From: DTU036 sp964346475
GTDB taxonomy: Bacteria > Bacillota > Clostridia > Peptostreptococcales > Acidaminobacteraceae
Direction of reading: 5' to 3'
Length of the DNA stretch: 45,508 bases
Assembly (NCBI GenBank): GCA_964346475.1
Contig: CAYFUM010000009.1
Coordinates: 1 to 45,508 of the forward strand
In this document: positions 33,346-41,015 of the stretch, in pieces
How the letters are laid out: each line of letters begins with the position of its first letter
Numbering within the stretch: position 1 is the first letter of the stretch
Position numbers and translations under genes: made by a program
Notes under the pieces: generated by a model
Seen by the model: only the letters and a program-made list of their open reading frames with translations
Databases searched by the model: none
Told to the model about the DNA's origin: nothing

Positions 33346-33896
33346 GAGTGATTGCAGGTTCTGCCAGGGGTATTCCTCTGGAGACCATCGAAGAAAATAC
33401 CACCAGGCCCACTGTAGACAGGGTTAAAGAAAATCTCTTTAATATCCTTATGCCCTTTATAGGAGGGGCCATAGTCTGTGATTTTTTTAGTGGCTCAGGT
33501 TCCCTGTGTATAGAAGCCCTGAGTAGGGGTGCCGCTAGGGCATATTTTGTAGAAAAAAACCCCCGGGCTATGGACTATATTAAAAGAAACCTAAATAGAA
33601 CCAAACTAGAGGATAGGGCGGAGCTATATCTTGGCAGTTACCAAGATGCTATGAAAAACTTTGATAAAGAGGGTCTCTCCTTTGATATTATATTTGTAGA
33701 CCCTCCCCATAAGTCCGATTATGCAAAAGATCTTCTTTTTTTACTAAAAGATTTAGACATTTTAGCCAGGGATGGTATAATTGTAATCGAACATCATACA
33801 AAGCAAATTTTTGATAAAGAAATAGAAGTCTTTTCCCTTTTTAAAAGGAAAAAGTATGGCAATACAACGCTGAGTTTCTATACTAAGGAGAAATGA
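33342..33896 (+). CDS. rsmD: 16S rRNA m2G966 methyltransferase RsmD
   Basis: RsmD methylates G966 of 16S rRNA. The protein has 184 residues. MRVIAGSARG and TRPTVDRVKENLFNIL are the family N-terminus. SAM-binding residues are in CDFFSGSGSLCIEALSRGA. The catalytic motif is VDPPHKSDY, where His replaces the more common Tyr or Phe of DPPY/DPPF. It overlaps recG by four bases (ATGA) and sits before coaD, the usual Firmicutes order. Confidence 0.94.
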   Translation: MRVIAGSARGIPLETIEENTTRPTVDRVKENLFNILMPFIGGAIVCDFFSGSGSLCIEALSRGAARAYFVEKNPRAMDYIKRNLNRTKLEDRAELYLGSYQDAMKNFDKEGLSFDIIFVDPPHKSDYAKDLLFLLKDLDILARDGIIVIEHHTKQIFDKEIEVFSLFKRKKYGNTTLSFYTKEK

Positions 33897-34372
33897 TGAA
33901 TTTAGTTTATCCTGGCAGTTTTGATCCTGTGACCTGTGGCCATCTAGATATAATTCAAAGGTCTAGTAAACTGGCAAATAAGCTTTATGTTGCAGTTCTA
34001 TGTAATCTCAATAAAAAGGTCCTATTTAACCTTGAGGAAAGGATTGATTTTTTAGAAAAAGCAACAAGGACTATTCCAAACATTGAGATCATAAGCTTCC
34101 AAGGCTTGCTAGTGGATTTGTTTGATCGCTACGAAATTGATGCTGTTGTAAGGGGCCTTAGAGCCGTTTCGGACTTTGACATAGAATTTCAAATGGCTCA
34201 AATCAATAGAGAAATGAATAAGGAAGTAGAAACACTTTTTATGATGACCAGGCTAGAGTACTCCTACCTGAGCAGCAGCATAGTCAAGGAGCTGGCTAGT
34301 CACGGTGCCGATATTAGCAAGTTTGTGCCCATTGATGTTCTCCATGCGCTTAAGAAAGAGGAAATGAGATGA
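33896..34372 (+). CDS. coaD: Phosphopantetheine adenylyltransferase
   Basis: CoaD makes dephospho-CoA from 4'-phosphopantetheine and ATP. The protein has 158 residues. The nucleotidyl transferase motif is TCGH (13-16) in YPGSFDPVTCGHLDII. VVRGLRAVSDFDIEFQMAQ and the second phosphate motif SSSIVKEL are present. Two ATG codons are adjacent (33893 and 33896); the second is better spaced from AAGGAG and gives the usual family start. It overlaps the coiled-coil gene by four bases. Confidence 0.95.
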   Translation: MNLVYPGSFDPVTCGHLDIIQRSSKLANKLYVAVLCNLNKKVLFNLEERIDFLEKATRTIPNIEIISFQGLLVDLFDRYEIDAVVRGLRAVSDFDIEFQMAQINREMNKEVETLFMMTRLEYSYLSSSIVKELASHGADISKFVPIDVLHALKKEEMR

Positions 34373-34854
34373 AAGTATTAGAGTTATTAGAAGATTTTCA
34401 AACCAAAGTCGATGCTACCGCGAATTTTCCAATGAGTAAAAAAATTCTCTTAGAGAGAGATGAAGTAGAATCCCTACTTTCCAACATACAAACCTTTCTT
34501 CCTGATGAAATGAAACATGCCAAATGGATCAAGGAAGAAAGAGAGAAGATTCTTGAGGAAGCACATTTAGAGGCAGAGGATATAGTACAAAGAGCCAAAA
34601 AGGAAGAAAGGGAAATCATAGCCGAGGCAAAAAGACAATTTGAAGCCATGGTCAATGAATCTGAAGTACTTAAGGAAGCCAGCGACAGGGCCCAGGACCT
34701 CCTTGCTCAGGCAAGAGCTGAGGCCAGGGATGTTAGAATGAATAGTTATCAATACTCAGAGGATATGATGCTTTCTTTGAAGGAGGGCCTCGAGACCAAG
34801 CTAGATGTTGTAGAGAGGGATTTGCATAGTCTTCAAGAGTTTTTGCAAAAATAA
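34369..34854 (+). CDS. Coiled-coil protein, DivIVA/ATPase-subunit-like
   Basis: A soluble, highly charged protein of 161 residues predicted to be almost entirely alpha-helical. Residues 50-150 form a long heptad-type coiled coil rich in Glu, Lys and Ala (for example EEAHLEAEDIVQRAKKEERE). A shorter N-terminal segment (LELLEDFQTKVDATANFPMSKKILL) precedes it. It resembles proteins beside coaD in Clostridia that are labelled ATPase or V-type ATPase subunit H, and it shares general features with DivIVA, but I cannot assign a function. It overlaps coaD by four bases and is the last gene before the terminator. Confidence 0.82.
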   Translation: MKVLELLEDFQTKVDATANFPMSKKILLERDEVESLLSNIQTFLPDEMKHAKWIKEEREKILEEAHLEAEDIVQRAKKEEREIIAEAKRQFEAMVNESEVLKEASDRAQDLLAQARAEARDVRMNSYQYSEDMMLSLKEGLETKLDVVERDLHSLQEFLQK

Positions 34855-34858
34855 AAAA

Positions 34859-34898
34859 ACATCCAAGGGGCCTGTTAATCAGGCCCTTTTTGGATGTG
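34859..34898 (+). terminator. Nested bidirectional terminator
   Basis: An inner stem GGGCCTG / CAGGCCC with loop TTAAT is followed on the plus strand by TTTTT, while an outer stem ACATCCAA / TTGGATGT adds to it. On the minus strand the whole stem is followed by seven T. It serves the coaD unit and the convergent gene at 34907-36313. Confidence 0.85.
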
Positions 34899-34906
34899 GT
34901 ATTATA

Positions 34907-36313
34907 TTAGAATTCAAATCCACTGATAATTGTGGAACTAAGTCTAATGTTATCTAGCCAGATCAGTCCACTATCACTGCTGGGAGAAATAAAGATTTCA
35001 TCAATTTCATCACTATTAAGTTCCAGAGTGTGGGTTATCCAGGTATCCTTCTGAGCTGGAAACTCCCAGGAATTGTTAAAGATCTTGCTTCCTCTATTGT
35101 ATCCTTCTAAAGTAAAATCTATATCTGTATCCTCGGAGCTTCTTAGAGCAAAGGATATTATTATTGAATCTTTAAGATAGATTTCCCTTATGCCTAGCTT
35201 GGTGTTATTGGTGAATACCAGGGACTTACCACCGGTATAATATATCTCCTCATCAAATTTTGCCCCACTAAAATTGAAGTAATTTAGTTCATCGTAGTCT
35301 TCAAAGTGGTATTTTTTTGTGTAGCTTTCCTCGTAGGAAGGTGACCATACACCCTTGGAATCCTTTAGCTCCAGCCTGATTAGGTAGTTGCCTTCTTCAG
35401 GTAGGAGTAGATTTATAAGGTCTGTATTTTGTTCTTTAATGAGCTCACCGTTTTTAAAAATACTCCATTTTTTTTCACTGACATGAATTCCAGGGGGGAC
35501 ATAGCTCTGATCAATAATTAGAATGTTTTCATTCCTATCGAGAATGGTGAAAAGAGGCTGTATGTCAGTGTTTCTACCGATATTTATTCCTCCAAAGAGG
35601 GATAGGGCCCCGGCAATAAGAAAGACCATTAGAAATGATGCAATAATAAAAAACTTTATGTTCACATGTTTTAGCCTTTGTAAAAAGGCTTTTTGCATTT
35701 TGTCTACCTTCTCCATATAGGGGGGATCCTCTAGGAAAAGGTCTTTAATGTAGATTTTTTTTACATCGTCCTCTATGCTCTCGTAGCTGGTATCTTCCTG
35801 GGAAGGCAGGTCCCTAAAGTAGCTTTTAAAGTTGTATAGGGAGATATCATTATCGATGAAGTCGATAATTACATTACTTATCCCTTGAAGGAGGTGCCGC
35901 ATTTTAAGGGGTCTATCATAGATGATATCTTCAACAATAAGTACTCCTCGATGTTTTAGCTCACCTGAAACAATGTAGAAGTTTTCAGGCCTTATTAGAT
36001 TTACCTGTAAAAAAATGGGCAACTCATCAAATTCCTTAATAATCTTTAAATAAGTACCTATGATTTCGACCTTTTCAGTAGGAGAGAGGTCTTTACTTTC
36101 CAGCATGGGTTCTCCTACCAAGACTGGAGTAATAAAAATTGCCCTATCTTCTAAGAGCTCAAAGTCAGTAAGATTGGGTAGATGAAGTCTAATTTTCCTC
36201 AATAGACTTGCATTTATTTTGGAGCTAATAAAAATTTCGTTTTTTATATAATGGCGGTTTAGCATAGAAATTTTTTGTCTGCTTCCGCTTAAACTCATTT
36301 TGGCTCGGGCCAT
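34907..36313 (-). CDS. Membrane protein: EssB/YukC-like pseudokinase, PKD-like and jelly-roll domains
   Basis: A single-pass membrane protein of 468 residues that I do not recognise as a named family. Residues 1-218 are cytosolic. They contain LIRPENFYI...ELKHRGVLIVED (107-129), which resembles the degenerate catalytic loop of EssB/YukC pseudokinases, with Asn but no catalytic Asp. One transmembrane helix spans 220-241. Outside, 252-330 looks like a PKD or Ig-like fold (KKWSIFKNGELI...EGNYLIRLELKDSKGVWSPSY). Residues 340-460 look like a carbohydrate-binding jelly roll ending in SGLIWLDNIRLSS. No signal peptide is seen, so the N-terminus stays inside. The ATG follows AAGGAG. No other type VII secretion gene is nearby. 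Domain calls are by eye. Confidence 0.72.
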   Translation of the reverse strand: MARAKMSLSGSRQKISMLNRHYIKNEIFISSKINASLLRKIRLHLPNLTDFELLEDRAIFITPVLVGEPMLESKDLSPTEKVEIIGTYLKIIKEFDELPIFLQVNLIRPENFYIVSGELKHRGVLIVEDIIYDRPLKMRHLLQGISNVIIDFIDNDISLYNFKSYFRDLPSQEDTSYESIEDDVKKIYIKDLFLEDPPYMEKVDKMQKAFLQRLKHVNIKFFIIASFLMVFLIAGALSLFGGINIGRNTDIQPLFTILDRNENILIIDQSYVPPGIHVSEKKWSIFKNGELIKEQNTDLINLLLPEEGNYLIRLELKDSKGVWSPSYEESYTKKYHFEDYDELNYFNFSGAKFDEEIYYTGGKSLVFTNNTKLGIREIYLKDSIIISFALRSSEDTDIDFTLEGYNRGSKIFNNSWEFPAQKDTWITHTLELNSDEIDEIFISPSSDSGLIWLDNIRLSSTIISGFEF

Positions 36314-36377
36314 GGATGTCTCCTTAGTATTCCTAAACTTCTATAATTATATAGAGGGCCTGTTTTTCTACATAGTT

Positions 36378-36386
36378 TGTTATAAT
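36378..36386 (+). promoter_or_regulatory. Extended -10 promoter for the YhaO/YhaN pair
   Basis: TGTTATAAT is an exact extended -10 (TGnTATAAT), 85 bases upstream of the start at 36471. No strong -35 is seen. Confidence 0.45.
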
Positions 36387-36418
36387 GTATTATAGGCTTT
36401 AATCAATGTTTAACTAGT

Positions 36419-36447
36419 ATTATAACCCAGCCTCCTACTAAAGTGAA
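36419..36447 (-). promoter_or_regulatory. Promoter of the minus-strand membrane protein gene
   Basis: Read on the minus strand: TTCACT (36447-36442), a 17-base spacer and TATAAT (36424-36419). The leader to the ATG at 36313 would be about 100 bases. The start sites of this promoter and of the plus-strand promoter at 36378 face each other, so the two transcripts may overlap. Confidence 0.45.
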
Positions 36448-36470
36448 GAGTATGGGTCTGAGAGGTGGAA

Positions 36471-37514
36471 ATGATTTCTTTTTTACATGGGGCAGATCTA
36501 CATTTAGGGGCAAGCTTTAGTAGCTTCCCAGGATTCCTTAGAGAAACACTAATAAACTACCAGTTAAGATGTCTGGAAAAACTTGTAGAATGTGCATTGG
36601 TAGAAAGAGTAGATGCAATTCTTTTTGCCGGGGACCTTTTTGATAATCCCAAGCCGGAGGATAGCTTAGTTGAAGCTGTAAGGACAATCCTAGCTCCCCT
36701 AGGGCCTGCATCTATTCCCTTTATATTGGCACTGGGTAATCACGATGCTGGCCTTGATGAAGGTCTTTTTACAGACAGTCCAATCAAGATACTTTCAGCT
36801 AACAGGGTAGAAACCCTTAATTTTGGTAACTGGAAGCTGCATGGGCTGAGTTTTAGAGAACAGTGGGATATGAGAAGGCCTTTGGATTTGTTTCCAGAGA
36901 AAGAGAATATCTTTACGGTGGGAATTTTCCACAGTGGCCTTGAGGATAAACTTTACATGCCGGTAAGTCAAAGTCAGCTGGAGGGATTAAATTACGACTA
37001 CTATGCCCTAGGTCATAGGCATAATTTTTCTAAAATTGCTAGCAGGGCTTTTTACAGTGGTAATCTCTCCCAGTACGGAGGGGGCCCTGGTGGTTTCTTA
37101 TACTATAGTTTGGAAAATAGTCCGCCCCTTTGGCTTGCTTCAGAGGCCTATCCTTTGGAGGATATTTCTCTTAAAATACCTAATGAGCTAGACAGAATAA
37201 AGGACTATAGGGGAAGGGCAGTAAGGCTTATTTTAGAGGGTAGTTTAACCAGAGCTGAAAAGGCTCAGCTAAATTCTTGGCTGGGGGGCCTTGATGAAGT
37301 TTTTTATCATGATAAAACCCTTGTCAAGACTGATCTTTCAGATAGTCCAATTTACATGGCTAGCCGCAGGATTCTAGAGAATGATCCTGCTAGAGTGCTG
37401 GACTTTCTTGATCCTTTGGAGATGAGTCGGGAGGAAGCTCTGCTTTATATGAATAATAAGCGAGAATTTTTATTAGGAGAACTGGAGGACCTGTTTAGGG
37501 GAAGAAATGATTAG
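36471..37514 (+). CDS. DNA repair exonuclease, YhaO/SbcD-like
   Basis: A metallophosphoesterase-family nuclease of 347 residues. The metal motifs are HGADLHLGA near the N-terminus, LFAGDLFDN, LGNHDAG, FHSGLE and LGHRHN. This order matches YhaO and SbcD (Mre11-like) nucleases, which act with a partner ATPase on DNA ends. The C-terminal third is less conserved and probably contacts the ATPase. I chose ATG 36471 because GAGG at 36462-36465 serves it; the track start at GTG 36465 has no ribosome binding site. It overlaps the ATPase gene by eight bases, so the two form a unit. Confidence 0.88.
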   Translation: MISFLHGADLHLGASFSSFPGFLRETLINYQLRCLEKLVECALVERVDAILFAGDLFDNPKPEDSLVEAVRTILAPLGPASIPFILALGNHDAGLDEGLFTDSPIKILSANRVETLNFGNWKLHGLSFREQWDMRRPLDLFPEKENIFTVGIFHSGLEDKLYMPVSQSQLEGLNYDYYALGHRHNFSKIASRAFYSGNLSQYGGGPGGFLYYSLENSPPLWLASEAYPLEDISLKIPNELDRIKDYRGRAVRLILEGSLTRAEKAQLNSWLGGLDEVFYHDKTLVKTDLSDSPIYMASRRILENDPARVLDFLDPLEMSREEALLYMNNKREFLLGELEDLFRGRND

Positions 37515-39153
37515 GTCTATTACACTGGAGCCCTTTGGCCACTTTACTAAGAAAAAAATATACTTCACATCGGGTATCAACCTCATCTATGCTGGAAATG
37601 AAGAAGGGAAAACCACCCTCTACTCTGCACTCCAGGCAGGTTTATTAGGTTTTTTGCCTGCTGGTAGAGCCTATCCCTATTTTCCTTGGGATAAAGATGA
37701 GTTATATCTTAGGGTAGATCTTTTCGATGGCAGGACTATTAGTAGGAAGATCACCTCAGGGGTAAGTGGTTTTTTGGAGGAAGGTACAAAGGTTAGTGCC
37801 CTTGCCAACAGGCCTTTAGATGGAATATCCCGCTCCTATGTTGAAAACTTCCATCTTCTGGAGGCAGAAAACCTCTACAAGCTAAAATCCTCCACCTTAG
37901 ATGAGATAATTGAAAACCATCTGGAAAAATTATACCAGGAAGATGGGCCCTCTTATTCCAGTCTCCTGGCTGATTTGGATGAAAGAAAAAAAGAGATCTA
38001 TAAAAAAAGAGGTAGTAATTACAGGCTCTATGATCTAGATAAAAAACTAGGGGAGCTTACAAGGGCTGAACTCCTTAGAAAAGAGGCTCTTATAGAGTAC
38101 AAGAAAAAAGAAGAAGAGCTTGCCATAGCCAGTCACAGGAGGGATAGTGGTGGGGAGCTGGAAGAAAAGACAGGAGTCTTGCAGGATATAATTAAAAATA
38201 TAGATCAGCAAATCCAAGCCAGGAGTGAAGAGGCTTGGGAGTTAAAAAGACTTGAAAACCTCAAGGCTGCTCATGAAAACAGTCCTGCCTACTGGGTGTC
38301 GTTGATCCTATTTATTGTTGCTTTTATTTTAGGCTTAGCTGGTAGGAAATATTTCTCTACTCCATGGCCAGGCTTGATAATGGTTTTTTTCGCTTCTATG
38401 GTTTTCTACCTTGTCTATAGCAGGACTAGAGAAAGACAGAGGGCTCTGATAAGGGAGGGCTTCTATAGCTGGAATGAGTTTTTAGAGAGCTATAGGATAC
38501 AAAGCCAACTGGATCTATCCCTGGAAGAACTCCTGTCTGAAAAAAGAAGGTCCCTTGTAGAATTAGAACTCTTAGCCAGTGAGAGGAAAAATATTAATGA
38601 GGATGAGGTTTTAAAAATAAAGGTTGATATGGCCAGGCTAGAAGAGCTAATAGACTCTCCTCTTGAGGATAGAGAAGAACTCTTAACTATTAGACAGGAA
38701 TTAATTGACAAATATAATCATTATGATATTTTGAAGGGACTAGTGGAAGCCAGTTATGAGGAGTACAAGACTGAACTTCTTCCTCATATTTTAGAAAAAA
38801 CCTCACTATACCTCAGTGACTTTACTGGAGGTGAGTATATAAGGGTCTTAAAAAGCAGTCAGGGTAACTTTGTATTGGAAAAGCCTCGCCAGCATCTAGA
38901 GATGACCAGTTCCATGAGCAAGGGACTTAGAAGCCAATTTTATCTTGCCCTTAGGCTGGCAATAATAGAGATTCTAGATAACAGGTTGCCGATATTTTAT
39001 GATGAGGCCTTTAGCAACTGGGATGATAGTCGTTTGACTTCAACTTTAGAGAGCCTCTCCCTACTAGGCAGACAACAGTTTATTTTTACCTGTAAGAAAA
39101 ATGATCTAGAACTTTATGAGGATATTCTAGGTATAAAAAGAGTAGACTTTTAG
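37507..39153 (+). CDS. SbcC/YhaN-like ATPase with two membrane segments
   Basis: An SMC/Rad50-type ATPase of 548 residues, partner of the nuclease encoded before it. The Walker A is GNEEGKTT (30-37) near the N-terminus. The signature motif is MSKGLRSQFYLALRLAI (about 469-485) and the Walker B is FYDEAFSNWDD (about 494-505). A charged coiled coil spans about 150-255 and 310-430. Two hydrophobic segments (about 263-281 and 289-307) interrupt it, so the coiled-coil tip may sit at the membrane. It is much shorter than YhaN of Bacillus (about 960 residues) or SbcC, with a reduced coiled coil. The ATG is inside the upstream gene. Confidence 0.85.
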   Translation: MIRSITLEPFGHFTKKKIYFTSGINLIYAGNEEGKTTLYSALQAGLLGFLPAGRAYPYFPWDKDELYLRVDLFDGRTISRKITSGVSGFLEEGTKVSALANRPLDGISRSYVENFHLLEAENLYKLKSSTLDEIIENHLEKLYQEDGPSYSSLLADLDERKKEIYKKRGSNYRLYDLDKKLGELTRAELLRKEALIEYKKKEEELAIASHRRDSGGELEEKTGVLQDIIKNIDQQIQARSEEAWELKRLENLKAAHENSPAYWVSLILFIVAFILGLAGRKYFSTPWPGLIMVFFASMVFYLVYSRTRERQRALIREGFYSWNEFLESYRIQSQLDLSLEELLSEKRRSLVELELLASERKNINEDEVLKIKVDMARLEELIDSPLEDREELLTIRQELIDKYNHYDILKGLVEASYEEYKTELLPHILEKTSLYLSDFTGGEYIRVLKSSQGNFVLEKPRQHLEMTSSMSKGLRSQFYLALRLAIIEILDNRLPIFYDEAFSNWDDSRLTSTLESLSLLGRQQFIFTCKKNDLELYEDILGIKRVDF

Positions 39154-39162
39154 GAGTGAAGT

Positions 39163-40029
39163 ATGGAAAAAAGATTAGATTATGCAAAGAGACTTAGTAT
39201 TGTCAGCGTTAGTACCAACCTCTTTTTAAGCATCTTAAAAATTACAGCTGGTCTTGTAGGGCACTCGTCTCTTATCATTGCCGATGGAGTGGATTCTCTT
39301 AGTGACACCCTGACTACCCTTTTAGCCTATTTAGGGGTTAGAATTGCATCAAAATCACCCGATGAGAACCATCCCTATGGACACGAAAGATATGAGGCTA
39401 TACTTGCAAAGCTTTTGTCTCTGTTTTTATTTTTGGTAGCTCTGGGCATACTTAACCAGGCTCGTTTAGAATTTATAGATCCTCAGAAAAACCTTCCAAC
39501 ACTCTTTCCTTTGATTGCAGCTCTGGTATCAATTGCTGGCAAGATTGCCCTTTCTGCTTATACTCTTCACTACGCTAAAATTATGAAGTCAAATATATAT
39601 GCTGCCGATGGAAATAATTATTTCAATGACGCCCTGGCTTCATGTTTTTCGCTTTTAGGCGTATTTTTGGCTAGGCAGGGTTATCCTGTTTTTCAACCAA
39701 TTTTTACAGTTGTAATTGCCCTCTTTCTTTTTAAGATTTCCTTTAAATTATATGTGGACTCTGTGGGGGATTTAACTGATTTAGCAGCTCCGCCGGAGCT
39801 CCTAGATGAGATTGAGCTAATAACCTTTGGGTGTAGCAATAATATCAGGAGTATAGACCTGCTAAGAAGTAGGCGACATGGAAGTCGCTACTATATTGAT
39901 ATGGAGATCAGCATGGATGGAGAAATGAGCCTTTCTGAGGCTCATGCCATTGCTCATAGGGTCCATGATGAGATAGAAGGCAGGCTTACTGATGTTAAGC
40001 ATTGCATGATTCATGTCAACTCCTGCTAG
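39163..40029 (+). CDS. Cation diffusion facilitator transporter
   Basis: A metal/proton antiporter of 288 residues with about six membrane helices and a cytosolic C-terminal domain. The first half of the metal site is ADGVDSLSD (Asp44, Asp48), and HPYGHERYE (70-78) follows helix 2. The second half of the site, usually HxxxD in zinc transporters, reads NNYFND, so Asn152 replaces His while Asp156 is kept. That may mean a metal other than zinc, such as manganese, but this is inference. The C-terminal domain ends in VKHCMIHVNSC. The start follows AGGAG. Its stop codon immediately precedes the LexA-boxed promoter. Confidence 0.9.
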   Translation: MEKRLDYAKRLSIVSVSTNLFLSILKITAGLVGHSSLIIADGVDSLSDTLTTLLAYLGVRIASKSPDENHPYGHERYEAILAKLLSLFLFLVALGILNQARLEFIDPQKNLPTLFPLIAALVSIAGKIALSAYTLHYAKIMKSNIYAADGNNYFNDALASCFSLLGVFLARQGYPVFQPIFTVVIALFLFKISFKLYVDSVGDLTDLAAPPELLDEIELITFGCSNNIRSIDLLRSRRHGSRYYIDMEISMDGEMSLSEAHAIAHRVHDEIEGRLTDVKHCMIHVNSC

Positions 40030-40058
40030 TTGACACGAACGTTTGTTCGTGATAAACT
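40030..40058 (+). promoter_or_regulatory. Sigma-A promoter overlapped by a LexA box
   Basis: TTGACA (40030-40035), a 17-base spacer and TAAACT (40053-40058), 18 bases before the start of the 85-residue gene. The spacer is largely a LexA operator, so LexA binding would block polymerase. The promoter begins in the base after the stop codon of the transporter gene. Confidence 0.82.
40036..40049 (+). promoter_or_regulatory. LexA/DinR operator (SOS box)
   Basis: CGAACGTTTGTTCG is a perfect inverted repeat (CGAAC-4-GTTCG). It matches the Gram-positive LexA (Cheo box) consensus CGAAC-N4-GTTYG and lies exactly in the promoter spacer. Confidence 0.85.
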
Positions 40059-40076
40059 GGCCCCAGAGGTGGAGAT

Positions 40077-40334
40077 ATGAAAGTCGTGGCTAAGCCTGTA
40101 GATATGCTGGCACTTTTTGATGTAGCTGGCCGGATTCATCCCATACGCTTTCGCTTGGAGGAGGATGAAAACATAGTTATAAAGGTAGACGAGGTTTTCT
40201 CAAGAAGCTTTGAGAAAAAAGCCGGTATACCCGTTTATATTTTTGACTGCATAAGTAATATTCAAGGAGAGTCCAAGGCCTACCAACTAAAGTATGAAAT
40301 TGAAGAAAGTAAGTGGATGCTTTTCAAAATCTAA
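40077..40334 (+). CDS. Small SOS-controlled protein of unknown function
   Basis: A soluble protein of 85 residues, probably a small beta-rich domain. Readable features are DVAGRIHPIRFRLEEDENIVIKV near the start and YQLKYEIEESKWMLFKI at the end. I recall short clostridial proteins of this sort (with PIRFR and ELKYE...KWFLYK), but I do not know a function. The ATG follows GGTGGAGA. The only promoter in front is the LexA-boxed one, so expression should rise after DNA damage. It is followed after 21 bases by a metallo-hydrolase gene with its own AAAGGAGG, so both are likely in one transcript. Confidence 0.75.
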   Translation: MKVVAKPVDMLALFDVAGRIHPIRFRLEEDENIVIKVDEVFSRSFEKKAGIPVYIFDCISNIQGESKAYQLKYEIEESKWMLFKI

Positions 40335-40355
40335 ATTTTTTAAAGGAGGAAGCTC

Positions 40356-41015
40356 ATGTTAATAAGCTATATTGGTCACAGCACTTTTCAGATAAAGAGC
40401 CAGGATAAAAACATTATTATAGACCCCTTTATCAGGGGCAATCCTTGGACACAAACCAGTCCTGAGGACTATAGTGATGTCACTCATATCCTGGTAACCC
40501 ACGGCCATGCAGATCATCTTGGTGATACAGTAGAACTAGCTAAACTCTCAGGAGCTTTGGTTTATGCTAACCATGAGATTGCCGCCTATTTGACTAGTCA
40601 GGGAGTAGAAAATGTCCATGGTATGCACATTGGAGGAGCCCAGGGCTGGGTGAAAATGACCCCTGCTCTACACGGCAGTGGGATAGAGACTCCAGAAGGC
40701 ATCATCTATGGTGGACTTGCTGGTGGCTTTTTACTAGAACTGGAGGGCAAAAGGCTTTATCATAGTGGTGACACTGGACTTAGTATGGAAATGAAGCTCC
40801 TGGAAGGCCAGGTGGATCTTGCTATGCTACCTGTGGGAGGCAATTACACCATGGATATAGAGGATGCCAAAATAGCCCTGGATTTCATAAAGCCAAAGAG
40901 CTTTATACCCATGCATTTTAAGACTTTTCCTGTGATTGATGTAAACCCTAGAGATTTGGTATTTGAAGGCTCTAAAGGACTTTATATGGAGCCTGGGGAG
41001 AGCCTAGAGTGGTAG
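40356..41015 (+). CDS. UPF0173-type metal-dependent hydrolase (metallo-beta-lactamase fold)
   Basis: A cytosolic protein of 219 residues of the UPF0173 family. The zinc motif is HGHADH at 49-54 in VTHGHADHLGDT. Other family features are MLISYIGHSTFQI (N-terminus), IIDPFIRGNP, SGDTG and FIPMHFKTFP with the terminal His. The substrate is unknown. The gene lies behind the LexA-boxed promoter and overlaps the QueG-like gene by seven bases. Read-through from the SOS promoter is inferred. Confidence 0.92.
   Translation: MLISYIGHSTFQIKSQDKNIIIDPFIRGNPWTQTSPEDYSDVTHILVTHGHADHLGDTVELAKLSGALVYANHEIAAYLTSQGVENVHGMHIGGAQGWVKMTPALHGSGIETPEGIIYGGLAGGFLLELEGKRLYHSGDTGLSMEMKLLEGQVDLAMLPVGGNYTMDIEDAKIALDFIKPKSFIPMHFKTFPVIDVNPRDLVFEGSKGLYMEPGESLEW

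Noticed and set aside
34907..36313. Type VII secretion locus around the EssB-like protein
   Set aside because: No EssA, EsaB, EssC, EsxA or WXG100 gene is present on either side.
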